DNA of 64,000 nt from Fulvivirga maritima (GTDB lineage Bacteria; Bacteroidota; Bacteroidia; Cytophagales; Cyclobacteriaceae), in the NCBI RefSeq assembly GCF_021389955.1, contig NZ_CP089980.1, forward strand, positions 6,133,001-6,197,000, in the 5' to 3' direction. The notes beneath the pieces were generated by a model, which saw nothing but the letters and a program-made list of their open reading frames with translations, was not told the origin of the DNA and did no database searches. Made by a program: the position numbers and the translations under genes. This document shows, in pieces, positions 10,169 through 19,889 of this stretch; position 1 is the stretch's first letter; each line of letters starts with the position of its first letter.

Positions 10169-13100
10169 ATGCAACTTTCCAAACTGGAGATCAAGGGCTT
10201 TAAAAGTTTTGGCGATAAAGTAACAATTAACTTTGATGAGGGAATTACAGGAATTGTAGGACCTAATGGTTGTGGTAAATCTAATATCGTGGACTCTATA
10301 CGATGGGTACTGGGTGAGCAAAGTAGCCGTACTCTGCGGTCAGAGAAGATGGAGAACGTTATTTTTAACGGAACCAAAAAGCGTAAGCCTACTCAGCTGG
10401 CAGAAGTATCACTCACTTTTAATAATACAAAGAATCTACTTCCTACAGAATATTCACAAGTATCTATCACCAGGCGTTATTACAGGTCAGGGGAAAGCGA
10501 ATACTTACTTAATGGTGTAACTTGTAGGCTCAAAGATATCACCAACCTCTTTTTAGATACTGGTATTGCTTCTAATAGCTATGCCATTATAGAATTAAAA
10601 ATGGTAGATGATATTCTTAATGACAAGGACAACTCGCGAAGAGGACTTTTTGAAGAAGCAGCCGGAATTTCCAAATTCAAAAAAAGGAAGAAAGAGACCT
10701 TAAAAAAACTTCAGGATACTGATGCTGACCTGGAAAGAGTAGAAGATCTCCTTTATGAGATCGAAAAGAACATGAAGTCTTTAGAAAGACAGGCCAAGCA
10801 GACTGAAAAGTACTATCAACTTAAAGAAGAATATAAATCATTAAGTATTTTACTGGCACGGCTCACTATTAATAAATTTAGTGAGAACTATAAGAATTTA
10901 GGCAAACGAATCGAAGCCGAAAATGATAAAAAGCTAAGCCTTAACAAGCAAGTAAGTGAAAAAGAAGCCAGCCTGGAGAAATCTAAGGCTGACATGATTC
11001 TCAAAGAAAAGGCACTTTCATCAAGGCAAAAAGCACTTAATGAGCATGTAAATAAAATTAGGCAATACGAAAGTGAGAAAAAGATAAAAAATGAGCGTTT
11101 ACGCTTTCTTAATGACAAATCTGACTCACTTAAAGACCAAATAGAGCAAGACCGAAAGAGTAATGAACGTGCCAAATTCAGCCTTGAAAGCCTTACACAG
11201 GAAAAAAATGCGGCTCAGAAGATCTTAGCAGAGATAGAAGTAAAACTCGGCGGTTTAAAAGAAGAGTATGAAATTCAAAAAAGGAAAACCGCTCAAATTC
11301 AGGAAGAGGTAGATACGCTCCGAAAATCTCAGAAGAGTAAGCAAGAAGAGATGTATCAACTTAAAAAATCTGTTGAAATTAAAGAACTTCAGCTTAGCTC
11401 CCTAAAACAAGAACTTGAAAAAACCGCTAGTGATACTAATCAACAAAGTGCCAGCTTAGTTGAATTTGATCAAAAAGTCTCTGCTTTATCAGAACAGCTT
11501 AGTGTAAAGGATAAAGAACAGCAAAGATTACAGGCAGAAGAAACTGATCTTCAGAACAGAATTGAGTCTACCGAAAAAACTATTGAGGTTATCAGGGAGG
11601 AAGTAACACAGACCAACCGAAAGCTAGATGCCAGACAGAATGAATACAACCTCACAAAATCTCTGGTAGAAAGTCTGGAGGGTTTTCCTGAAGCCATTAA
11701 ATTTTTAAAGAAAAAAGCAGGCTGGAACAAGAATGCCCCTCTCCTATCAGACATACTCACCTGTGATGATAAATATAGGGTAACCATAGAAAATTATCTG
11801 GAGCCCTACCTGAACTATTACATAGTAGAGAAAGAAGAAGATGCTTATGAAGCCATCAATATTTTAAGTGAAGCCGCCAGAGGTAAAGCACACTTTTTTA
11901 TCCTGGAGTCCTTTGAAGACTTTACTCCTTCTAACACTACTCTTTATGACAATGCCTTCCCGGCTACTAACATCATGGAATATGACAGCAAGTACAGAAA
12001 GCTGATGAGTCATATATTAGATAGGGTGTACATTCTGGAAGGAGATTACAAGAACATACCAAAAAATGATGAAAATATCTTCATCACGCAAAGTGGTAAA
12101 GTCACCAGAAGGCGTTTCAGTATTTCCGGAGGTTCTGTAGGTCTATTTGAAGGTAAAAAGATAGGGCGAGCTAAAAACCTGGAGAAATTAGATAAAGAAA
12201 TAAAGGAGCTCACAAAAAGACTGGATGAGGTACAGCAAAGCCTTAAAGACAAACAAAAAGAACTTGAACAGTTTAAGCTCAGCACCAAAAAAACCGACAT
12301 TGAAGAGTTAAGGGAAGAGATTAAACTTATCAATGAAGAGTATATCTCTATAAAAACTAAGCAAGAGCAGTTTAGCAAAATGCTTTCTGACGCAGATATG
12401 CGAAAAGAAGATATCCTTGAAAAAATAGAGGAGCTTACTGAGCAAATAGCTGAAGACAAGCCCAGAGCTGAAAATGAAGAGAAGGCGCAACTTGAAAAAG
12501 AAGTGAAATTAAATGACCTCTCTTTAGAACTGCAAGAGGAAAATGAAATTCTAACAGAGAAATCCTCTGCTTTCAATGAGCAAAACATCTCTTTTCACCA
12601 GCAGGAGAACCGAGTTAGAAGTCTGGAACAAGAGATCGAATACAAAACAGATACCTTTGAAAATAGTAAAGCCAGAATAGAGAAAAATCAGCTGGAGTTA
12701 AAAGAGAATGAATCTGAAATCAGACAACTGTTAGATAAAGCTGAGACCAATGATGATGAGTTGGTATCTATGTACGAAGAAAAAGAAAGCATAGAAGCTG
12801 GTGTAAATGAAGCCGAAAGAGAATACTATAATGTAAGAGGGCAAATAGATGAAGTTGATAAGTCAGTAAGAGAAGTTCAGAGGAATAAAGAAAATATAGA
12901 CACCGTGCTCATGGAGCTTCAAAATAAGCTCAATGAAACCAAGCTTGAACTCAATTCAGTAAAAGAAAGACTTTCTGTAGAGTTTAACATTAAGGTGGAT
13001 GAGATAATGGATGAGGAGTCTGAAGAGCAAGTAGAAGCCAGTGAAGAGGAACTTCGAGAAAAGGTTAACAAAATAAAAGACAGGCTGGATCGTATGGGGC

Positions 13101-13702
13101 CTATTAACCCTATGGCCATGGAAGCCTACCAGGAAATAAAAGAAAGAAATGATTTCATTACCAGCCAGCGAGAGGATCTCTTTAATGCTAAAGAATCTCT
13201 ACTGACAACTATTAGTGAAATTGATACAGTAGCCAAAGAAACCTTTATAGATGCTTACGAAAAAATAAAAGAGAACTTCGTAAAAGTATTTAGAAGCTTG
13301 TTTACTGAAGAAGATGACTGTGACCTTAAACTGAGTGATCCTGAAAATCCTCTGGAATCTAGCATCGAGATTATAGCTAAGCCAAAAGGAAAGAGACCAC
13401 TTACTATTAACCAGCTTTCAGGAGGTGAAAAAACACTTACTGCTACCTCTCTTCTGTTTTCCATCTATCTACTGAAGCCGGCTCCATTCTGTATTTTTGA
13501 TGAAGTTGATGCTCCTTTAGATGATGCCAATATTGATAAGTTCAACAATATTATAAAGACCTTCTCTAAAGAATCTCAATTTATAATAGTGACTCACAAC
13601 AAAAGAACCATGGCCAGCACTGATGTAATCTATGGTATTACCATGATAGAACAAGGTGTCTCTCGTGTGATTCCGGTGGATTTAAGAGAACTTGCTGATT
13701 AA
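10169..13702 (+). CDS. smc: Chromosome segregation ATPase SMC
   Basis: This is the SMC subunit of the bacterial condensin, which organises and segregates the chromosome with ScpA and ScpB. At 1,177 residues it is full length. Walker A (GPNGCGKSN) is at residues 31-39, followed by long coiled coils, a hinge at roughly 505-680, the ABC signature (LSGGEKTLTA) near 1080 and Walker B (CIFDEVDAPLDD) near 1107. The start MQLSKLEIKGFKSFGDK is the standard SMC N-terminus. scpA and scpB are not adjacent. No strong terminator was seen in the 210 bp that follow. Confidence 0.97.
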   Translation: MQLSKLEIKGFKSFGDKVTINFDEGITGIVGPNGCGKSNIVDSIRWVLGEQSSRTLRSEKMENVIFNGTKKRKPTQLAEVSLTFNNTKNLLPTEYSQVSITRRYYRSGESEYLLNGVTCRLKDITNLFLDTGIASNSYAIIELKMVDDILNDKDNSRRGLFEEAAGISKFKKRKKETLKKLQDTDADLERVEDLLYEIEKNMKSLERQAKQTEKYYQLKEEYKSLSILLARLTINKFSENYKNLGKRIEAENDKKLSLNKQVSEKEASLEKSKADMILKEKALSSRQKALNEHVNKIRQYESEKKIKNERLRFLNDKSDSLKDQIEQDRKSNERAKFSLESLTQEKNAAQKILAEIEVKLGGLKEEYEIQKRKTAQIQEEVDTLRKSQKSKQEEMYQLKKSVEIKELQLSSLKQELEKTASDTNQQSASLVEFDQKVSALSEQLSVKDKEQQRLQAEETDLQNRIESTEKTIEVIREEVTQTNRKLDARQNEYNLTKSLVESLEGFPEAIKFLKKKAGWNKNAPLLSDILTCDDKYRVTIENYLEPYLNYYIVEKEEDAYEAINILSEAARGKAHFFILESFEDFTPSNTTLYDNAFPATNIMEYDSKYRKLMSHILDRVYILEGDYKNIPKNDENIFITQSGKVTRRRFSISGGSVGLFEGKKIGRAKNLEKLDKEIKELTKRLDEVQQSLKDKQKELEQFKLSTKKTDIEELREEIKLINEEYISIKTKQEQFSKMLSDADMRKEDILEKIEELTEQIAEDKPRAENEEKAQLEKEVKLNDLSLELQEENEILTEKSSAFNEQNISFHQQENRVRSLEQEIEYKTDTFENSKARIEKNQLELKENESEIRQLLDKAETNDDELVSMYEEKESIEAGVNEAEREYYNVRGQIDEVDKSVREVQRNKENIDTVLMELQNKLNETKLELNSVKERLSVEFNIKVDEIMDEESEEQVEASEEELREKVNKIKDRLDRMGPINPMAMEAYQEIKERNDFITSQREDLFNAKESLLTTISEIDTVAKETFIDAYEKIKENFVKVFRSLFTEEDDCDLKLSDPENPLESSIEIIAKPKGKRPLTINQLSGGEKTLTATSLLFSIYLLKPAPFCIFDEVDAPLDDANIDKFNNIIKTFSKESQFIIVTHNKRTMASTDVIYGITMIEQGVSRVIPVDLRELAD

Positions 13703-13912
13703 AATTTAGGGGTTTTCCTGTATCGTAAGTTCAGAGAGCCCCTTATACATCTTTACTCTGTCATAAAAACAGCCTATAGCACCGATAGACGAACATACAA
13801 AACACTGAAAAACAACCATTTACATTAAAAATTCATTTTCAGAATAATCCCCTATAATTTCATTCATTCTGCTTACGATATTTGAAATATCAATTTTTAA
13901 AAGCAAGAAATC

Positions 13913-14434
13913 ATGAAATCAAAAGCCTCATTTTTTATTCTCATTGCTTATTTCCTCACTCCTTTTATGGGAGCTAGGGCTTTTGATAAAATTACTGATA
14001 TTGATGATGAGCGAAAAACGAAAAGTCAATTTATACTATCTATAACTAAGTATTTGGAATGGTCAACCCCTTCTGACAACATAGTGCTAGGTATCATTTC
14101 TAATAATGATCAAATGTATAAGACTTTATCAGCATTAGCCTCATCAAGATCAACCAGTAAAAAAATAATAATTAAAAACTATACTAATATTTCAGATGTA
14201 GATGACTGTAATATTCTATTCGTCACTAAAGGAGGTGAATTAAGTGCTAATCAAATCCGACAGTTGGACATTACAGATTTGCTGGTCATTACAGAGCAGG
14301 AGGGCGAGAAAGGTAGTGCGATTAATTTAATCCATAAAGAAGGCAAATTAATGTTTGAGATTAATCGTGAAGTGGTGGATAAGACGGGGGTGAAAATGGC
14401 CAGCAAACTAATGGATTTGGCCATAGTGAAATAG
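13913..14434 (+). CDS. YfiR-like periplasmic protein (DUF4154)
   Basis: The 173-residue protein has a signal peptide (SFFILIAYFLTPFMGARA) and matches the YfiR/DUF4154 family in its C-terminal half: GSAINLIHKEGKLMFEIN followed by a helix with KMASKLMDLA. In proteobacteria YfiR is a periplasmic protein that represses the diguanylate cyclase YfiN. In Bacteroidota, members often stand alone, as here, with no cyclase next door. The gene appears monocistronic and converges with the methyltransferase gene, leaving about 26 bp between stops. The biological role here is inferred only from the family. Confidence 0.75.
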   Translation: MKSKASFFILIAYFLTPFMGARAFDKITDIDDERKTKSQFILSITKYLEWSTPSDNIVLGIISNNDQMYKTLSALASSRSTSKKIIIKNYTNISDVDDCNILFVTKGGELSANQIRQLDITDLLVITEQEGEKGSAINLIHKEGKLMFEINREVVDKTGVKMASKLMDLAIVK

Positions 14435-14460
14435 AAACGTGTGGGTTAGGTTGATAGAGG

Positions 14461-15207
14461 TTAAAGAGGAGCGGAAAGGCTCCTCTTTACGTTATCACAA
14501 ATAATTGCCGTAGCCATTGCTACATTTAAAGATTCTGCTCTACCATAAGCAGGTATGGTAATTTTAGAGGTTACCATTTTTTCGATTTCAGCTGAGATAC
14601 CATGAGCTTCATTTCCCATTAACAAAATTCCTCCTTTACTAAAACTCACCTGATGCACATTTTCCCCATCTAATAAAGCCCCATAGACAGGTACCTCCAC
14701 ATCTGACAACACTTCCGACAAGTCCTTATACCACACATCTACCCTGGCGAAAGATCCCTTAGATGCAGAGATTACTTTAGGGTTATAAAAATCAGCTGTA
14801 TTAGGAGATGCCAATACTTTAGAAATGCCATACCAATCAGCTATTCTTATTATGGTACCCAAATTACCTGGGTCATTGATATCATCCAGCGCTATTACAT
14901 ATTCGGATGAACTCATCGTAAACCTCTTGTCTTCTTTCATTTTGACCACTGCTAAAGCCTGGTTATTAGATTTTAATGTGCCTATTTTCTCCAGATCCTT
15001 TTCACTTGCCTCTATGATCTCAATTTCTTCAGGAATAATGGTATCTTTAATGAAATCATTAGTCGCCAGAAGCATTGTTACCTCAAAATCAGACTGTAAT
15101 ACCTCTTGAACACTTTTCTTTCCCTCTACTAAAAATGATTGTTCTTCCTTTCGGTATTTCTTTAATTGCAAGGATTTAATGAACTTCGCAGTTGTTTTAG
15201 ATATCAT
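14461..15207 (-). CDS. TrmH/SpoU-family RNA 2'-O-methyltransferase
   Basis: This is an S-adenosylmethionine-dependent RNA ribose methyltransferase of the SPOUT (knot) class, 248 residues. The N-terminal substrate-binding domain (EEQSFLVEGKKSVQEVL) is followed by the three family motifs: ALDDINDPGNLGTIIRIADW near 106-125, LLMGNEAHGIS near 193-203, and IPAYGRAESLNVAMATAI near 217-234. It is closest to the RlmB/TrmH-like group acting on 23S rRNA or tRNA; the exact nucleotide cannot be read from sequence. Its start region overlaps the first annotated codons of the divergent tamL gene. Confidence 0.9.
   Translation of the reverse strand: MISKTTAKFIKSLQLKKYRKEEQSFLVEGKKSVQEVLQSDFEVTMLLATNDFIKDTIIPEEIEIIEASEKDLEKIGTLKSNNQALAVVKMKEDKRFTMSSSEYVIALDDINDPGNLGTIIRIADWYGISKVLASPNTADFYNPKVISASKGSFARVDVWYKDLSEVLSDVEVPVYGALLDGENVHQVSFSKGGILLMGNEAHGISAEIEKMVTSKITIPAYGRAESLNVAMATAIICDNVKRSLSAPL
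14463..14488. terminator. Hairpin between convergent YfiR and methyltransferase genes
   Basis: A 10-bp perfect stem (aaagaggagc / gctcctcttt, loop ggaaag) overlaps the last codons of the minus-strand methyltransferase. The downstream T tract is short on both strands, so it would be a weak bidirectional terminator at best. Confidence 0.35.
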
Positions 15208-17647
15208 AAGCTATAAGTTACGAATAAGTTTGAGGGTACATTATATTTTTATAATCATCACAGCATTTCTACTGTCAGGATGTTTGGGCTCCAAATATCT
15301 TAAAGAAGATGAAAAACTGCTCTACAAACAGAAAATAAAAAGTAGTAACCAGATAGATAAAGAAGATCTGGCTCAGCTATATGCCCAAAAGCCTAACCGA
15401 CAATTTCCTATAGTTCCCTTCTCTCCTTATGTATGGTTTTATTATTATGGGCAAAACAGGTATGATGCTGATAGGTATAAGGCCAAAAGAAATGAGACCA
15501 GAATTAAATGGAATAAAAAAATAGCTAAAGCTCAGGCTAAAGAAAAATCAAAAAAGGCCAAAAAACTTGAGCGTAAAAAGCAGAAAAAGATAGCCCGAAT
15601 AAACAAAACCATTCAGGAGGGTAATATTTGGATGCGCTGGGGTGAACCCATCGCTGTATATGATTCTGCGCTTTCTAGGCTAACCATGGATAGGTTTAAG
15701 TTATATCTTTACTCTAAAGGTTATTTCCAAGCCTCTGTAGACACTACCCTGAGGCTATACAATGATAAAGTCTCGATTAAATATATTATTGAAGAAGGAG
15801 AGCCTTATACTATAGACACGGTAATGCTTGAGTCTACCGATGACGCTATTACTCAACTCATTAAAAAGAATAAGGATGATAGCCAATTAAAAGTAGGTGA
15901 GAATTATGATCAAAGTAAGATTAGTGACGAAAGAGAATGGATTGATCAATTATTAAAAGATAACGGATATTTTGATTTTAGTCGTCAATACGTAGAATTC
16001 AATGTAGATACCGCATTTGGTGGAGATAAGAAAATCGCTATTGAAACGGTAATTAATGAACCTAAAAAAGGATCTCACAGGGTTTTTACTGTAGACAGCG
16101 TTAATTTCACTACAGATGCTAATGCTGCCACCACTCCATCTGATTCCTTAAGAAAGTCAGAAACCTACAATGGTACTACCTATCGTTTTTATGAAAACCT
16201 ATATAATTTTAAAATCCTTAACAGAAGGGTTTTCATTAAAAAAGATAGTGTTTATAGCAAGAGCAACACCTTTACCACTCAGCGACAGCTCGCTAACCTT
16301 GATCATTTTCGGTTTATAAATATCAACTATGACTCAGCTGATGGCAAGTTAATAGCCAACATATACACCAGCCCACTGAGCCGGTATCAATGGACTAACG
16401 AAGTAGGAATAAATGTTACTCAGGGGTTTCCTGGGCCTTTTTATAATGTGTCTTTCAAAAAAAGAAATGTATTCAGAGGGCTTGAAATTCTGGAATTAAA
16501 CGGCAGAGTAGGAATTGAAGGAGTAGCACCTGCAACCGAAGTACAGGAAGTCTACGCCAGCGTAGAAGCTGGGGTGAACGCCTCTTTAACCTTTCCGCAG
16601 TTCGTACTACCTTTAAGTGGCAAAGCAAAGGAACGGCTGGGTCGCCTAAACCCAAAAACAAGACTTCTTACCGGTTATACCTACACAGATCGACCTGAAT
16701 ATGTCAGAGAAAACATTAATATTTCCAATTCTTATTCCTGGCAATCCGAAAAGCAGACCTTATTTAACTTCACCACTACTGATATTAGCATCATTAATTC
16801 GGATTTAAGTCAGAGTTTTAGAGATACACTTATTGTGCTGGCTCAAAGAGGTAACAGACTTATAAACACTTTTAGACCATCATTTGTAAGTAGCATGAAC
16901 TTCAGCACTACCTGGAATAATAACAGCTACGGAATCAATTTTGAGAACTCTTCTTTTTTCAGAATTTACCTGGAAAGTGGTGGTACCAGTCTTAATTTCA
17001 TTGATCCGGGCCCAATAGAAAGGCAAGGATTAGAGTATTATAAATACATAAAATTTAGTATTGATAAACGGAAGATCAATCCTATCAATGAAAATACAAC
17101 CCTGGCCTATCGAATTAATGCAGGTATAGCCAAGCCTTATAGTGAGAACCAAATATTGCCTTATGAAAAATATTTCTTTGCCGGAGGTAGTAACGGTATA
17201 CGAGCATGGCGACCGAGGCGGCTGGGCCCAGGATCATTTTCTTCCATTGATTCAGTATCTAACCGGGTTACGTATAATTTTGAACAGCCTGGAGAATTGT
17301 TAATAGAAGGAAGTATAGAGCTCAGAAAGAACCTGATTGGCTTTATTGATTATGCCGCTTTTATTGATTTTGGTAATATTTGGATGATTCAGAAAGACCC
17401 TTCCAGACCTGGATCTCAATTTAAATTGGATCGATTTTACAAAGAAATAGCCGTGGGTGGTGGCCTGGGGTTACGCTTTGACTTTTCATTCCTGGTATTA
17501 AGGCTAGATGCTGGCATGAAGCTCTATGATCCCGCCAGGCCTGAAGGTAAGCGTTTCATTACATCTAGTGGGTATTATGATGAGCCCTTTACTCCTACAG
17601 CAGCAGAAGCGATTGTACTGAATATTGGTATTGGCTATCCTTTCTAA
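15179..17647 (+). CDS. tamL: TamL-type lipoprotein, Omp85/BamA-family outer membrane protein
   Basis: This 822-residue protein has a lipoprotein signal ending at an LLSGC lipobox (Cys35), then the KYLKEDEKLLYKQKI segment typical of Bacteroidota TamL, POTRA-like domains and a C-terminal Omp85 beta-barrel. The barrel's substrate-loop motif appears as NGIRAWRPRRLGPG near residues 671-684. TamL replaces TamA in Bacteroidota and works with TamB in outer membrane assembly; tamB is not next door here. The ATG at 15179 gives an unusually long n-region and overlaps the divergent methyltransferase by 29 bp. A TTG at 15230 would give a compact signal (RVHYIFIIITAFLLSGC) and is the more natural start. 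The 3' end overlaps the E1 gene by 4 bp. Confidence 0.9.
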   Translation: MNFAVVLDIISYKLRISLRVHYIFIIITAFLLSGCLGSKYLKEDEKLLYKQKIKSSNQIDKEDLAQLYAQKPNRQFPIVPFSPYVWFYYYGQNRYDADRYKAKRNETRIKWNKKIAKAQAKEKSKKAKKLERKKQKKIARINKTIQEGNIWMRWGEPIAVYDSALSRLTMDRFKLYLYSKGYFQASVDTTLRLYNDKVSIKYIIEEGEPYTIDTVMLESTDDAITQLIKKNKDDSQLKVGENYDQSKISDEREWIDQLLKDNGYFDFSRQYVEFNVDTAFGGDKKIAIETVINEPKKGSHRVFTVDSVNFTTDANAATTPSDSLRKSETYNGTTYRFYENLYNFKILNRRVFIKKDSVYSKSNTFTTQRQLANLDHFRFININYDSADGKLIANIYTSPLSRYQWTNEVGINVTQGFPGPFYNVSFKKRNVFRGLEILELNGRVGIEGVAPATEVQEVYASVEAGVNASLTFPQFVLPLSGKAKERLGRLNPKTRLLTGYTYTDRPEYVRENINISNSYSWQSEKQTLFNFTTTDISIINSDLSQSFRDTLIVLAQRGNRLINTFRPSFVSSMNFSTTWNNNSYGINFENSSFFRIYLESGGTSLNFIDPGPIERQGLEYYKYIKFSIDKRKINPINENTTLAYRINAGIAKPYSENQILPYEKYFFAGGSNGIRAWRPRRLGPGSFSSIDSVSNRVTYNFEQPGELLIEGSIELRKNLIGFIDYAAFIDFGNIWMIQKDPSRPGSQFKLDRFYKEIAVGGGLGLRFDFSFLVLRLDAGMKLYDPARPEGKRFITSSGYYDEPFTPTAAEAIVLNIGIGYPF

Positions 17648-19734
17648 TACTCTAACAACTCAGCAAGCGCTCGCTCAACTTTTGCTGCATTAGGCAACAC
17701 CTGCTTTTCTAACTCCACATTTAAAGGAATAGCCGGTAAATTAGCAGCCCCGAGCAACTGTACAGGTGCATCCAAAAACTCAAAACACCTATGGCCTATT
17801 CTCCCTGCCAAAGACTCGGCAAACGAATTCATTAACGGCTCCTCGGTAAGCACAAAAGCTCTGTTATGCCTTTTCACTGCAGCTTCAATACTTTCCCAAT
17901 CAATGGGATTGAGAGATCGTAAGTCCAAGATCTCTACCCTACCTTCTAAGCTACTAGCTGCAGCTTTAGCCCAATATACCCCCATTCCATATGTGATAAT
18001 CACACAACTGGATTTTTCCTTAATAACATCATCTTGTGCCGTTAATACCTGTCGCGCTTTTCCTAGTGGAATAATATAGTCCTTTGATGGCTCAGCTGTC
18101 TTCGCCTCTTTGGTTCCCGGAACTTTAGACCAGTAAAGGCCTTTATGCTCTAGCATAATCACAGGATTAGGGTCGTAAAATGCGGCTTTCATTAATCCTT
18201 TCATATCAGCAGCATTAGATGGATAAACTACTTTAATTCCTCTTATGCTCAACAGTACTGACTCTATGCTTCCCGAATGGTATGGTCCACCGCCGCCATA
18301 GGCTCCGATTGGCACCCTGATCAGTGATTGTATAGGAAACTTGCCGGCTGACAAATAACAACTCTTAGACAGCTCTTCTACGAGCTGATTAATACCCGGC
18401 CATATATAATCCGCAAACTGTACTTCCACAATAGGCTTTGCTCCCACAGCAGACATCCCCGCAGTAGAACCTATAATATATGCCTCCTGAATAGGCGTGT
18501 TAAAGATCCGGTGACTACCATATTTTTGAGCTAATGTGGCCGCTTCTCTAAATACACCTCCCAATGTACCTCCTACATCCTGTCCATAAAAAAGGGCTTC
18601 AGGGTGGCTCTTCAATATTTCTTCTATGGCGTGTAATGCCGCATCTACCATTACTACTTTCTCGGCTTTATCAGGCTCTCGCTCCCCTCTTTCTTCGGTG
18701 ATCTCAGTCGGTGCAAACTCATGCATATCATACGTTTGCACATCAGGATCACTAGCTTGCAATGCCTTTTGATATTCACCTGCTACATTTTCTATAGCTT
18801 TTGCCTCTAATTCTTCAAGTTCTGATAGTTCTATTCCGGTTTCTAGTAAATAATGTTTTAGCTTAAATAATGGATCCTGCTTACTATGTTTTTTCAAATC
18901 ATCATCTCCTCTATACCATTCCTTTCTTACCCCAGAAGTATGATGCCCCAATAGTGGACACTTAGCATGTACCAAAATAGGCCCCTTTCTTTCTCTCACA
19001 TATGAAAAGGCCTTTTGAATACCCTGATAAGAACTTACAAAGTCTGCCCCATCAACCTGTAGCCGCTCCATGCCCTTAAAGCCAGCTGCATATTCATACG
19101 CATTCATATTCCTCATTTCCTTACCTGTAGCTGATATGCCCCAATCATTATCCTGAACCAGATAAACAATAGGCAACTTTTTCAAAACCGCCATTTGCCA
19201 GGCCTCAGCCACTTCTCCTTCTGTAACCGAACCATCTCCCAGAGAGCATAATACTAATGGTCTGTTTTCATTCTCTCCCCCTACCTTTTCCAAATATTGA
19301 ATACCTTGAGCCATGCCCGTAGCAGGTATAGCCTGCATACCTGTAGCAGAACTTTGGTGAGGTATCACAGGAAATCCCTTCCTCTTCAATGATGGATGTG
19401 AATAATAAGTTCTACCTTGAGAAAATGGATCATCAGCCTTGGCTAGAAGTTGTAACATTAACTCATAGGGCTGCATTCCGATACCTAAAAGAATAGATTC
19501 ATCTCTATAATATAAAGAGGCATAATCATGCTCTGTAAGTTGAAACCCTGCCGCTAACTGAATGGCTTCATGACCTCTGGAAGTGCTATGCACATATTTG
19601 CTACAAACCTCCCTATTTTCATCGTACAGCTCAGCCATTCTTTTAGTAGTACACATCAGGCTGTAGGCTTTCAGTAAAACACTTTTATTGATGGTGGGCT
19701 TATCCTGAGTTATGAAAGATCGGGTTGAAGGCAT
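17644..19734 (-). CDS. Fused alpha-beta 2-oxoacid dehydrogenase E1 component
   Basis: Thiamine-diphosphate-dependent E1, most likely of the branched-chain 2-oxoacid dehydrogenase complex, in the single-chain form common in Bacteroidota. In 696 residues, the alpha-like part (1-330) has the TPP motif GDGSVTEGEVAEAW starting at 166 and DN at 195-196. The beta-like part (350-696) has FYGQDVGGTLGGVF, QFADYIWPGINQLVEE and VILTYGMG-type motifs. It decarboxylates 2-oxoisovalerate-type substrates and passes the acyl group to a lipoylated E2, which is not in this window. It is a single gene; the stop overlaps tamL by 4 bp, so transcription converges. Confidence 0.88.
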   Translation of the reverse strand: MPSTRSFITQDKPTINKSVLLKAYSLMCTTKRMAELYDENREVCSKYVHSTSRGHEAIQLAAGFQLTEHDYASLYYRDESILLGIGMQPYELMLQLLAKADDPFSQGRTYYSHPSLKRKGFPVIPHQSSATGMQAIPATGMAQGIQYLEKVGGENENRPLVLCSLGDGSVTEGEVAEAWQMAVLKKLPIVYLVQDNDWGISATGKEMRNMNAYEYAAGFKGMERLQVDGADFVSSYQGIQKAFSYVRERKGPILVHAKCPLLGHHTSGVRKEWYRGDDDLKKHSKQDPLFKLKHYLLETGIELSELEELEAKAIENVAGEYQKALQASDPDVQTYDMHEFAPTEITEERGEREPDKAEKVVMVDAALHAIEEILKSHPEALFYGQDVGGTLGGVFREAATLAQKYGSHRIFNTPIQEAYIIGSTAGMSAVGAKPIVEVQFADYIWPGINQLVEELSKSCYLSAGKFPIQSLIRVPIGAYGGGGPYHSGSIESVLLSIRGIKVVYPSNAADMKGLMKAAFYDPNPVIMLEHKGLYWSKVPGTKEAKTAEPSKDYIIPLGKARQVLTAQDDVIKEKSSCVIITYGMGVYWAKAAASSLEGRVEILDLRSLNPIDWESIEAAVKRHNRAFVLTEEPLMNSFAESLAGRIGHRCFEFLDAPVQLLGAANLPAIPLNVELEKQVLPNAAKVERALAELLEY

Positions 19735-19877
19735 AGGAATTTTTTCTTTTATTCGCTCAAGCTAACGACTGTTCGCTACAATAGCTAATTTACGAAATTC
19801 GCAAAGAACATAGCCCTATTTAATATTTTTTACAATTATCAAATCGAAAAAAACCTGAGTAGTAATCAAGAATTCAA

Positions 19878-19885
19878 TAGTTTTG
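19878..19885 (+). promoter_or_regulatory. Bacteroidota -7 box (TAGTTTTG) for hemF
   Basis: The octamer fits TAnnTTTG and ends 4 bases before the hemF ATG, so a transcript starting there would be almost leaderless. No convincing -33 TTG was found at the standard distance. Confidence 0.4.
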
Positions 19886-19889
19886 CCCT

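Noticed and set aside
13703-13760. Terminator after smc (aggggt...agcccct)
   Set aside because: Only about five bases pair over a long loop and there is no following T run.
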